Shown here one piece after another: positions 1-12,100 of a stretch of 64,000 bases of DNA. The translations under genes and the position numbers were made by a program. Position 1 is the stretch's first letter. The number at the start of each line of letters is the position of its first letter. This DNA comes from Holothuria scabra (lineage: Eukaryota; Echinodermata; Holothuroidea; Aspidochirotida; Holothuriidae). The stretch spans positions 248,001 through 312,000 of the forward strand of contig CM074187.1 in NCBI GenBank assembly GCA_037179385.1, read 5' to 3'. The notes under the pieces were generated by a model. That model searched no databases. It was not told the DNA's origin and was given only the letters and a program-made list of their open reading frames with translations.

Positions 1-639
1 TTTTTTTTGACATTGGTGACACCCCCTGTTTTACAAGTTGGACAAATGTGACACCCATTTGACTCAACCCTCCCCTTGTGAGAGAGGGTGCATCTTACAA
101 CTAATAAGTACATAACACCTACATGTTCAAGTAAATTAGGAGTCTGGATCTGTGTCAGTGCAAGATGTTATCCTGTGAAAACACCTTTACTGGGCACACT
201 TCCTATTTTGTGACATAATATGCATAAGGTCTACTGCAGTATGTCTAGTTTATACAATTATAAATTCAGCTCCCTTCTGTTACTCTTTAATTTCAACACA
301 AAAGTTAAAGTGATAAAAATCTCACTATCTACAAGACTGTTATGAAACAGAGCTGATTATTTTAGCTTCATTGTTTCCCATAAAATCTAATCCACATAAG
401 AAAATATAATCCCTTGCATATTTCCACAAATTTCTGAAAATATAAATTACACTTGGTCCTTCCACATAACCACTAGTTGTACCAAAACATACTTATACAA
501 TGTGCTACGGTATGTCTATAGTTGATCAAAATAACATTTTACTACCTTCCACACTGCCCCATTTTCCTATGTGTATTTCCACATAGAATTTACATAGCAG
601 TGTGTTTTGTGCCCAGAGAGAAAAAATATAGAGACCAAC

Positions 640-810
640 TGCATGTTTAATTTGTCACAGCATCCAACTTTAGAGTTGGAAATTTGGAGTTTGACTCCTG
701 ACCAGGTCATCCTAAGCAATGGAGAAGTACAAGTAAATTGTGAGCCACAACTGGGAAAAAGGCTGTGACCAGTCTGACTTAAAACCAATTAGAAACTGAG
801 CCTTTAACCC
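640..810 (+). repeat. tRNA-derived SINE-like repeat, copy 1
   Basis: The segment contains GGAGTTTGACTCCTGACC, which resembles a tRNA B box (GGTTCGANTCC) and its 3' flank. It is followed by AAGCAATGGAG, GTGAGCCACAA and an AATTAGAAACTGAGCC end. The same order of blocks recurs at about 24325-24510, so this is a dispersed family. No A box is clear, so the head is probably truncated. Confidence 0.45.
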
Positions 811-2218
811 TCATCTCATTAACTAACAAAGAGAGACAAATTGCTCTAACAGATTTCCAAAAATGTTGACTGTTATCAAAAAATAGCATACACCTGTTTT
901 ACATTTTGTTATCCTTGAACTAAGAAAAACCAAACTTGCGTAAACTGTGACTTTTATGGCATTCATGATATAAGGTAAACATACACTTAGTGAATGTGAT
1001 AAATTAACAGGAGTCCATAAAAGGAGCATAGCTTTTTCTAGTCCCCAGCAGTCGGCAGATAACAGGTCTACCCGTTGTGCTCCAACTGAATATTCTGAAC
1101 AGCTCAGCAGCCAATGTGCAAGCCATGCTGTAGGTAGAAATTTAAAGCAGGGAACAATGGTCTTTCATTCAAGCACAACTGTAAAGCTCACTTCACATTT
1201 TGTGCACAAAGTCACAAGTGGCCTGTGTTCCCTCATCTGACGACTGCCACAGACAAGAAAAAGCTATTATCCCTAACTACTACACTCACATCACAAATTA
1301 AAACATACATTCTTATTAGGGGTCAAGAAAAGGAAATTTTAATACTTTTTCTGATATTTTTAAAGTTTGTAAGAAGCTCAACTGTAGCTTACTAGTTAAG
1401 CCAAATATTGAAAACAGACATCACAGAAAAGAATATCAAATATAATAATCATATTCAGAAGCAGTCCTGTACAGAATAAGGTACAACATTATTTCAGAGA
1501 GTGTAGTTAAACATAAAGAGGTATTACATAGATTTTTTTCGAATAAAAAATTCTGGTGTTGATAATTTCAAGCTTTGACAGACAAGTTATATATGTCATT
1601 CGTACCATTTACAGACTATCATTATTCAGACATTTTCGACTTCTACATGATTTTAAGTAACAATTTTCATGACATTCCAGGACTTCACACAATTTACTTA
1701 AATTGCAATTTTTAAAAGCCTCAATGTTTTCATGACTTTCGAAAGTTTCCCCTGAACACAGGATGCCAACAACTTGTGTTCTGACCATGACTACAATGTA
1801 GCAACACAAAAATAAGGACAGGAGAGAAGCCAGGGGGGAAGATATTTGGACATCATCAACTGTAAATTATGTTGATTGGTGGTCGCTCTGTAATTGTCTC
1901 CTAACCACGGCAAACCTTTCTTTCTAGTAAAATATGGCGACAACAATTTCCAAATACCCCTAAACTGGCTTGACTCTCAGCAAAATTTTCCAGCACATTA
2001 AGAATACACTGCTTAGGAAACCTGTAGACAAATCTCTGTATCAGCAAATTGACAATGGCTTTAACAAAAAGCTCTTATTATATACTACACATCTATGAAA
2101 AAGACATGGGCTGCATAAGAATTCCTGTATGCTAGCACAAAAATTACTTAATGCTAACCTGCACAAAGGAGAGAGGCCAGCATAAATATTATTCTTAAAA
2201 GCATATCTTTACTGTGGT

Positions 2219-2459
2219 TTTATTCTCGTTAAAGTAGTTCGATGTTGCACAATTCCACCAGTCTTCTAGTGTGTATGAATTTAATCTTTACAACAAAAGA
2301 TGATGAACTCATAATAGATAGTTTTGTATGTACATGCCAAGGTTGCCCTATGAGATGGTTGACCTACTACATGTGTAATGCTTCTATGACATCATGTGGG
2401 AACTATCTATAGGTAATGATCTGAATACATTGATGGTCCTCCAACTTCAATGATTTAAT
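2219..2459 (-). terminator. Candidate polyadenylation signals of UBE2Z
   Basis: Downstream of the TAG at 2994, the minus strand carries ATTAAA at 2454-2459 and 2280-2285 and AATAAA at 2219-2224. A 3' untranslated region of about 0.5-0.8 kb would be ordinary. The sequence is A/T-rich, so such hexamers are common and the choice between them is not supported. Confidence 0.3.
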
Positions 2460-2993
2460 ACCACTAGCAAATAGGGATGGGCAGGTTACCAGACAGTTGC
2501 TCCAAGAATCAAGCATCCTGGCAATGCTCAGTACCTTCCAAAAATGCAATCAAAGCCATATACTATGGAATATAAATTTTTGTCATTTTGAAGATTTTCA
2601 TAAAGTGTTGTAACAAAAATGACACTTTCAATTTTCCTCCATTCAATAACAATTTTGATGTTTAGTTGGCCAGTATCACTTTCCAACATTGTTATTTTTG
2701 CAACTCAGTCCTTCCAAAACCTTCATTGCAAGTCACCAAATGTATGAACACTCACTAGTAGTATATTACCCATTTTGAAGCTTGTGGCATACATGATTTT
2801 GCCTTAGTTCTGATGTCAATGTAGGGAGACGGAACTACATTCTGCGTTGGGAGTAAAAACAGCTCCTTGTCAGTACCCAACTCCATTAGTGACTGCAGGG
2901 GCTATCACAACTGACAAGGTCAACCACTAGCTGGAAGCTTTAGCCTTCATTGACATGTACAGTATCTAGGATCACAGGTCAGTAATTCAAAAA

Positions 2994-3134
2994 CTAGTCT
3001 GTCTCCATATCTGATAAGCTGCTATTGTTATCTGCATCTTTTGAAGTTTTTAATGATAATTTATGTTGAATTGATAGCAATCTGTCTTTAATATTCTTGT
3101 AACAAAATTTGCCTCTTCTAGCTCCAAATGGATC
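2994..3134 (-). CDS. UBE2Z: UBE2Z coding exon 7 (terminal)
   Basis: The acceptor is CTTTACAG. The exon opens in phase 0 with [10 protein letters not shown], the conserved DPFGEKRGHF of vertebrate UBE2Z. It then gives a basic helix and a Ser/Asp-rich tail ending SSLSDMETD before TAG. It lies nearly 15 kb from exon 6. Frame continuity and the family motif support the link; an RNA-seq junction would settle it. Confidence 0.82.
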   Translation of the reverse strand, partial: DPFGARRGKFCYKNIKDRLLSIQHKLSLKTSKDADNNSSLSDMETD

Positions 3135-6100
3135 CTGTAAAGAAAATGAATAAAGAAAAAAATTTCTTCACACACATTTTACCATATTTTATAGTATTTG
3201 TAAAGGAATAACACAAAAGCAAAAGAATAGAATGAAGGGAAAAGATACAGTGAAAGAAAGGGGGGGGGGGGTCATTCTCCCTTGTGAAATACAAACTACT
3301 TTTACAATTATCTGGTGCTCCTTTAATTGTCAAATTGTGTCATCAAATTACATCTTAAGTACACTTCATATGCGCAGTTGCCTGGGCAAGTAAAATATTT
3401 ATCAGAGCATGTGAATTTTGAATGCCACTTGCCTTACTGGGCAAGTCGTTTATGCTCAGTCCATTCATTGAATGCAGTTTTCCATGTTCAAAGTTTGGAA
3501 TATAAAACTTTTGAAAATTCCTTTTTTTCAATTAATTCTGCACACTTTATGACTTTAATGCACAAAATTTCTTTGACAGGTAAGCAAAATTTTCCTTAAT
3601 TTTCTTTGTGTTTAAAACACAGTTTTATTTAACCAGTTATGCAAACATAAGAGGAGAGTCATTAATCTAACTTAGCGTGCAGCATAAAGCAGCAGCGTAA
3701 ATTAGCTGTCGATGGATCGTCCCAGACGACCTAAATTTTTGTTGGATCACAACAATGAACCAAAACACGCTTGCCCGGTCGTCCTGCTGGCGACCAAGTC
3801 CACAAGGTAAGTATAGCCAACAGTACTACTGTAGCAGTACTTTACTGTGAAAAATATTTGCTGCAATCCCCATGTTTATCTGTTTGGAAATTCATAGCAA
3901 ACAAGTGCACTGAGTGCTTACTTGTTGTGTCCTTTCAGCAGTTACGTACATCTAGAGCAGAGTGCATGTACCACAATGCGCAATCTACAGGCAATTCAGT
4001 ATACAAGTCCACTGTCCATTTAGGTAAGTCAAATTCCTCTGAATCTCGCGACAAAACTCAATGGAGTTTTACTGTGTGAATTTCGCCACATGCAGTAACA
4101 GTAACTGGATGGGGATCTCTAACAGTCTGTGTACAACAGAGAAGCATGCACAATGTTCATGATGATGAACGTTCAATTGAAAGAGCTAAGAGACCAATGC
4201 CTGAGACAAAATGTACAATCTCTTGAAGAATAGTAACCAGTGAACAATCAATGCTGTGTAGTTAGTTAGTTAGTTAGATGGGGTTTATATAGTGTCATCA
4301 AGTTAGACATAGTACCTAAAAAGAAAGGGTAAACCAGAATGCAAAAATGCATTGAGGTTTCGATGATACATAAATGTTTTAAAAGAGTACCATCATGCAC
4401 CATTACCTTCTCATTCAAATGTTATACTAGCATGTTCAAAAAATAATTTTGTCATTCCTGATAACCTTTTGACCTCAATAAAAGCCATACATAACTAGAC
4501 AGGCAAACAACAGACAGACAGATGGACAAACAACTATCTTGAAAGATTGTAGGCTACTTAAAAAGGTTCCTAGACTTTGACCCCTGGAGACCCCAGATGA
4601 CCTTTCGTTTCTGCCAAAAACAATGGGGATGAATCGAGGGTGGAAAATCGCAATTATTTCGCCTAAATTGAGATACTTGGCATCTCTGCCTTTGACCTCC
4701 GCCAAAAACAACATAGCCTAGACCATTTTCTGACCATAACCCATCCACATACCATTACCAAATACGAATTCTATTCAAGTTTCCTACCTTGAGATATCGC
4801 ATTAAAATGTCAAACTTTGGCCCCCCGGTGACCTCAGATGACCTTTAACCTCTGCCACAAACAAAAGGAACCACTTCCTGACCATAACGCATCCACATAC
4901 CAAACAACGAAATTTATCCAAGCTTCCTATCTTGAAATATCATGTTAACGAGATTTTCTGTCTTTGACCCCAGGTGAACTTTGACCTCCGCCAAAAACAA
5001 TAGGGACCATCTACTGACTAAAACGCACCCACATACTAAATATGAAATCTATCCAAGCTTTCTACCTGGAGATATCGTGTTAAAAAGATTTTCAGACTTT
5101 GACCCCTGGTGACCCCGTATGACCTTTGACCTCTGCCGTAAACAAAAGGAATTACTTCCTGACCATAACGCATCCACATACCAAATATGAAATTAATCCA
5201 AGCTTTCTACCTTGAGATATCATGGTAACGAGATTTTCAGACTTTGACCCCATGTGCCCCCTGGAGACCTTCGACCTCCGCCAAAAACATTACAGACCAT
5301 CTCCTGACCAATCAATCAAGCAACTTTTAGAGAATTGCTTCCATTGAAGGTTGATATATATCGTTACACCACACACCAGTAGCTAGAACAAGTTTCAGTA
5401 TTTCAAAGCAACGATCGTTCACAAAGTATAGGCTAGGCCATAATACGGTATCCACGGCGAAAGTAGCCGACGAGCCCTATGCAGTCAGCTGCAGGTCCCA
5501 CTACGATATATTTAATTTTGACACTTGCCCAATCTACCCCATTTGTTTCATTTCTAATTTCCTCCCATAAGTAGTGTGGCTTGAAGCCACAACAAAAACT
5601 AGGCCTAGGCCTAGGGCCTAGCCACCTACGTTTACAGAACAAAATGTAACGTTAGAGCTAACAATAATAGGCTACGATCAAATCTAGACATCGTAGTTTT
5701 CACCGGTCATTTTATGTTTAAGTTACCGCCTGAGCATAGTCTATAGAGGGCGGATGGTCTGGCAAGCTATTGACAGTATCGAAGTGATGTTATTGTTCTC
5801 GAAAAACGAAGGTCACGTGGTATTCAGAGTGCACAGCTTTCGTTCAGTATACACACGTCTACGCAGTCCTGTACACTTTCAATGAAAGAAACTGATGTAA
5901 ATAGTGTTCTTGCAATATTTAATGATAGAATTTTAGTTTTGCCTTTCCCTTAAAACGTACAAAATCCATGCTAAGCGATGATTTTGCAATAAACTAATGT
6001 GAAAATAGAAGACATCTCCATATAAGCTACGAAGTAACTATAACTATACCCACGTATGCACGTATATAGTGTATCTTGAGTCGGTCAGTGCATTGAGTCG

Positions 6101-9100
6101 GTCATTGCATAAAAATGTATGGCACGTGCACAGAGTACAACGCTTATTGATTGACCGACTCATGGTATCACAATGCTATACGTTCGCATAGCCTGGGTAA
6201 GTGTACCAGGCGAACGGTGGCCAGTTAGCTTCAAGTTCAACGGCGCCGATACTGCAAGTTAGCCGAGAACTACAACCACAGTGAAAAATATATATCTACC
6301 GTGACCCTCAACAACAAACCGTCTTCGAATATTTAAGTCCATTAGAGGCATTTTTTCTGTATAAAACAACTGACAGACGATTGGCGAACATTCAGAATTG
6401 GGTCGTTCAACAGCGTAGGCTTGCATGCTGCACAGTGATCACCGACCGACCATGGTAAGTCAGTCCAACCGGAGCTTTACGCCTTGATCCACGTTGCTCT
6501 ATCGCGCCTAAATTGTGAACTTTAACACAAGTTTCTCGCACGACGCAGCTTCCATCTCGTCATTTTTCACAATTCTGTCACTCGACCATTTCAGTGGACA
6601 TCTTTTGGGCCTATTAGCAACGGGAATATACCTCTAATCATAATTTCTCTTGATCTTCGTCAGGCCTCAACAATTTATGAAGTCTGTTAAGCTTTTTCGA
6701 GTGATGAACTTCAAACACGAGCAGTATGCCTACATGTTTGTTTAGCCAGCTTTAGATGTCATGCATGCACAGTAAAACAGAGCGAATGAAAGTTCACAAC
6801 AACACGGGCTACATTTAGGCTATAGACCTAGAAATGTAAAAATAAACATGATTTCACAACCAAATTCAGAGTGAAGAAGATTACATAAAAAATTGCCCTT
6901 CTTTCAAGGATCGTCGAAGGGACGATCGAGGCAGGGCTTTGTAGGCTCAGTATTATACGTTTATGTACACAGGCTACTCTAGAACTACGGGGTGTTTTTG
7001 TCAGTTCTCACCAGATTCAAGCAGAATTATAAGTGATACGAGGCGGCAGGTAGACTTAAAACTCTTGTGAAACTTAAAATTATTGATTTGGTCTCTTACA
7101 AGCTCATATTTTAGTTGCATTTTTGGAAAAAGTCCCCTTTCAACACGTCAAGCCCTGAGGTTATCGTGCAGTCGTAGTCACTTCGCAGCACAAGCTGTGC
7201 ACCCTGAATACCACGTGACCACGGAAAACGTACTGCCTCAACATAGAGAACCGTTAGCTTTTGTTACAGTACAATAGCTTGCCAGACCATCCGCCTATAT
7301 TGACTATGGCCTGAGCTAGCTAGCTGTACTGTGTAAATAGTCGTACGTACGTTCGCAGCACATAAACAAGACCTGCTAGCTGCTATCTACATGCAGAGTG
7401 CATGTAATATACATGCCTTCAGCGCTGCTGGCTGATCGGCTCGCTCGGCGTGTATCGTAGACTTGGCCAAGTCTCTCGTGAGTGTTCCGCGGGGAGTTGA
7501 CAACTTTCTCTTCAAAACCCCCCTACTGCAGCATAGTACAGAATATCGTATTTTCCTTTTATCTAATACGCCCTCTATCGGTCAATTAATTCTATCGCTT
7601 CTCAACGAGAGACTTGGGACAATTGGTTTCTATGACGTCATACTAATGAGGCTATTTATTATTCATCTTTAAACTGTATCAGCACTACCAACCAATCAGC
7701 ATTCTCAAACATAAACTTAAGTATCGCCCAATTGAAGGTTTGTATAGAAACGTGATTGAATAATTAAAGACCCTGATCATACCCATAATAATTAAATATT
7801 TAAATATACATAAAATTACCCTTTCTTAAATATTTAAGCGTAAGAGGAGTAATTAAATTGATATCTCTCGCGGTAAAACGAAAATACGATCGCTCTTTAT
7901 AACCTTGAAAAGTTGTATCGTCTTCCATTGAGGCGTAGCAGAAAACGTAATGTTTTTGAGCCCGTAACCATAGTGGTATACTTCTAAAATGGGAAATTCG
8001 CATGATGTAAAATAAGTGATACAATGTGACAATTCGATCTATCCAGCGGGCACGAAATCGGAGTTTACAGCGACGTAACACATTGAATTAGTACTTGAAG
8101 CAATTATGCGAATTGATTACAGACACTAATCATTGAACTGTTATTGTCAGATTGTAGCCCACAAAAAATAAACAGTATTGCAACGAACGAAACTGTCTGA
8201 ATCCAAAAAAGTACTCAGCTGAGATTACAGACAGATAAGTCAAATGGGTAGGAGAAGAATATGCCGTTATTTGATGGATGAAGAACAATTTTGCTGTCAA
8301 ACCTAAGGGGATATGTCTTTAGTCTCATCTCTTTACTTCCCCGTCAATGGTCCCCCATCCTTGATACTACTGTAGTAGCAGTCATGTGCATAGCCAGGAT
8401 TGTGTCATCGAGGGAGGGGGTTGGTGTCATGGGGCACTAAATGAGGGAAGAATAGGGAGAAAAAACCGCTATTTTAGGTGTTTTTTGCATTGCAAGGTTC
8501 TGACCCCCCCCCCCCCCAGGGGCTATGCCATGCACTGGCAGCGGTGGTGCCAGACTGTCAAAACTGGATGGTGTGGGGACAAATAAAGGGCACAGGATAA
8601 AGTTGGGGGCAAAAATTTTGGACGCAGCTCCAAACAGAATACAGATCCCAAAGCATTCATTCCCATTCAGGCTGGAGGTAGGCATGTTCAGGGGGCGAAA
8701 ACCCAAAAGCTTGCAAGGATATTTCTCAGTATGAAAAATTACATCTGGAGAGGTATATTATTTATTTTTTTCTGTGTACTCAATTCTTAACTGACCTAAG
8801 TTGGGGAGGGACACAGGCCAAAATCTTGGGAAGGGGGACAAATAATGCATGCCTAGGTTGGCTCCTCTGCAGCTGCACCAATGGGTGTTAACTCTTTTCA
8901 TGTGGGCCAATTTCACCTGGGATTAATAAGTGGCCTTTTTATGATAGCCCACTTCACTGATATGAGAGAGCTCTGGGGCAAACAACTGATACATGGGGAG
9001 AATATGGGTCAGCTGCCCAATTAATATCCCTACCTGTGAGCTACCCACATGGTGGCCTTGTTAATCTAATATAGTTTTGTTACCTGTAATATGCATTGGT

Positions 9101-12100
9101 TACCCGTGGCATTGTTGCCCTCATATTTTTAAGTGCATGCCCAATAACCATATCTCTAACCCAAACCCCTATAATCCCAATGAGTTGATTGGTTGGGGAG
9201 CAGTGAGTGAGACATGGGACTTTTGAGACAGGGGACCAAAATGAGATGGAATATATGAAAGTGGGATTTATGAGACATGGGAACAATATACCCTATGTGA
9301 TAAGGTAGAAATAGCCAGCCATCTTGTAGAGTATTCACCACAGTGATTCTTTCATACAGCCAGCAGCACTAACTAGGTATGACACTTAATTCAATATAAA
9401 CATGTGTTTAATTTGAATCTGATAATTTTTATTCCTCCTTTTACTGATTGCTGCCAGTCTCAAACAATGATAAGTAGCATAAGACAAGACATGCATAGCC
9501 TACTGAAACAGTGATCCAAGCTCAGAGAGAAAGAGAGAGATTAACATGGGTATTTTGCAAATCTCTCAGATTATGTATCTTGTGGGAGGCACGGCTCGAT
9601 TTTATTGGTTGTGCGATTGTCCGGGACAACTTAAGTTCCATAGGGACAACCAAAAGGTGGAAGAATTATATTCCAGCAGCTTGCTTTTATCTGAATGAAG
9701 AAGTATGTTGTACATGCTGACTGATCAACTCCTTGCAAAATTTTCCATCATAGTTTCACACTTCAAGTGCCTTTGTCTTGCAAAAATTTTATCATTTCAT
9801 TCTTCCAGACCAATTATACATAAATGCAATTACTGTTTTGTGCTGTAATTGGTCAAAAAATGTTTTGGACACAAAATGTTTTGGACAGCCAAATTTTCTT
9901 TAGGACAACTAAAAATATGGAATTGGTTGCCCAAGGACAACCACAAATTTTTCTGAAAATCGAGGCCTGAAGGTAGGCCTTTACCTTCCCAGGACCATGA
10001 AGGACAAAAATATCTTGTCTCAGAGAAGCAATTCATAATTTTAAATCCCACCTGTAACCTTACATCACTTAAATTAAACACTCTATCTGCATGGCCTGTC
10101 TGGTTGCAGTTTTATGGAGACCTAGGTCTCTACCCACCCCCCTCACACCTCACCCCTTAAAAAACTAAGTTGTCCCTGAAACCATTTGCATAAGCCTGCC
10201 ACTTGTAAGTCTTTGCCTGAGTTTACACTGTCTCAAGAGGTTATGGAATGTAGAACTAGACTGAAGTAATGCAAGTTCTACAGGTACTTACCTGCAATGA
10301 TTTGTAACAAGGCTGCATGTGCTATGCTTTACAGTAGTTGTAATCCTCCAATTAACTTACCTGTGATGATGGGATTATTGCTAATCCGAAGTGATCACCC
10401 AGACACATGTCAGAATGATGCTCAGTTACAGATGGTAATGTATAAAGTGTCTCTCCACTTGTCACATTTGTGCAACACTTTCCAGATTCTTTTCCATCAC
10501 CTTACCCACAAACACACAAAAAATCCAAGTACACAAAAATATTGCAGAGGCTAGTAGTGGTAAGGACATGCTGTGTATACATCATACTGTACAAGAGCGC
10601 TGAGAAAATATCCCATAATTTGCACTTAGCTCCCCCTATACTTTCTCCCCCAACCCTCCACAAAAATGCTCCTTAAACCAGTGAGTTGCTATCATCATAC
10701 CACATTTGTATGTAAACAGTGCAGGTCTCAATAAGCTCAATAAAACTGGAAACATTTCTCAATTTCTCAATCTCAGGAAGCTGTATACTACTATAAGACT
10801 TCTACAGTTGTTGAAATCATCATGCATTACATCACACCACCTCTATTAATAAAGAATTTGTACTCATTGTACCCATGCAGCTTACTTTATTAAGCAAAAT
10901 TAAAAAATCAACAAAATTAACTAAATCATACTGATTGTTGAAAGCATCTCTTCTGTGAACAACTACAGTAGTCCTTGTTTTTCTACTACAGCAGTTGAAA
11001 AATATTTTCTTTAATGTTCAATTGGTAGGTCCCTGTTTAAAATGTAACTCTATATGTACCAGTTATTGCTTTGGAGGACAAGTGCATAAACCAATCACGA
11101 CAGTCAATGATAATTTCAGACTGTTCTCTAATTAAACACCACAGTTGCACCAACTGGTTGTACTGGTACTGGTATCAGATGATTGTCAAGTGCAGTCTAT
11201 CTCGCTTTCCAAAAATTGCAATGAAATATTTTCCAGGCCAAAGATTTTATTTACATAGTTCATGTAACCACTCATTCCATGTAAAATTGGAGTCAAGATA
11301 CTGTAGGTTTTCAACACATACACTATACATTCCATGCCTAATATACTCCATATACCGTGCTAAGCTTGGTGTTAAATGTTTAATAGTACTGCATGGCCTG
11401 GTTGCCTGCTGATCTGCCAAAGATGGTACAGTGGCTTTGCAGTATGTACAGTCCCACTTACTCCAATGGCTCAAGTTCTGTGTAAAAGAAAAATGAAGGA
11501 AAATTAAGAACACTTTAAAAAGTTCATACCATTCACACTTGAAGCAAATATTCCACCAAGGAAACATGATGGAAACACTGCACGATGAAACATGCAGTGC
11601 TGCAGCACAAGCACGCTAGCATGTAGTCTGATGACCTACTTTTTTTCCTCAGATTCGTACAAGAAAATAACACACATTTAGCCTGGGCTACCTCGAATTT
11701 ATGGTATCAAAGTCTTATATAGTCTTCAAGTTGTACCATATTCTTTGTGTAGATATTCACATTCATAAAAAACACAACCAGTGCAATTTACTCTACTGTA
11801 GCTGTTCCTGAAGTTACAAAATATAGGCAGTAGGTCTACATATGAATGCTCATTTACTGAAAATTATGCTAGGGCTAAAAATTAGCAGTTGTACATTTCA
11901 TAAAACTTGTCAAGTGATCTTTCAGTGCCTGGGTAATTAAAGGCCCAATTTTCTCATCCCAAACAGTACCAATTCTTTTACTGTAACCTTCTTAATTAAG
12001 CCCCTCCCACAATTGTCTAAAATTCACCCTCATCCAGACACAATCTCATTTTATTGCTTCAGGGGGAAAAGAAAGCTCGATGTGCATAATCAACGGTTCG

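Larger units (their letters stand above)
1..2993. other. A/T-rich sequence downstream of UBE2Z, partly 3' UTR
   Basis: There is no recognisable protein and every reading frame is short. The part next to 2994 is probably UBE2Z 3' untranslated sequence. A tRNA-SINE-like segment lies at about 640-810. Otherwise I see nothing. Confidence 0.5.
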
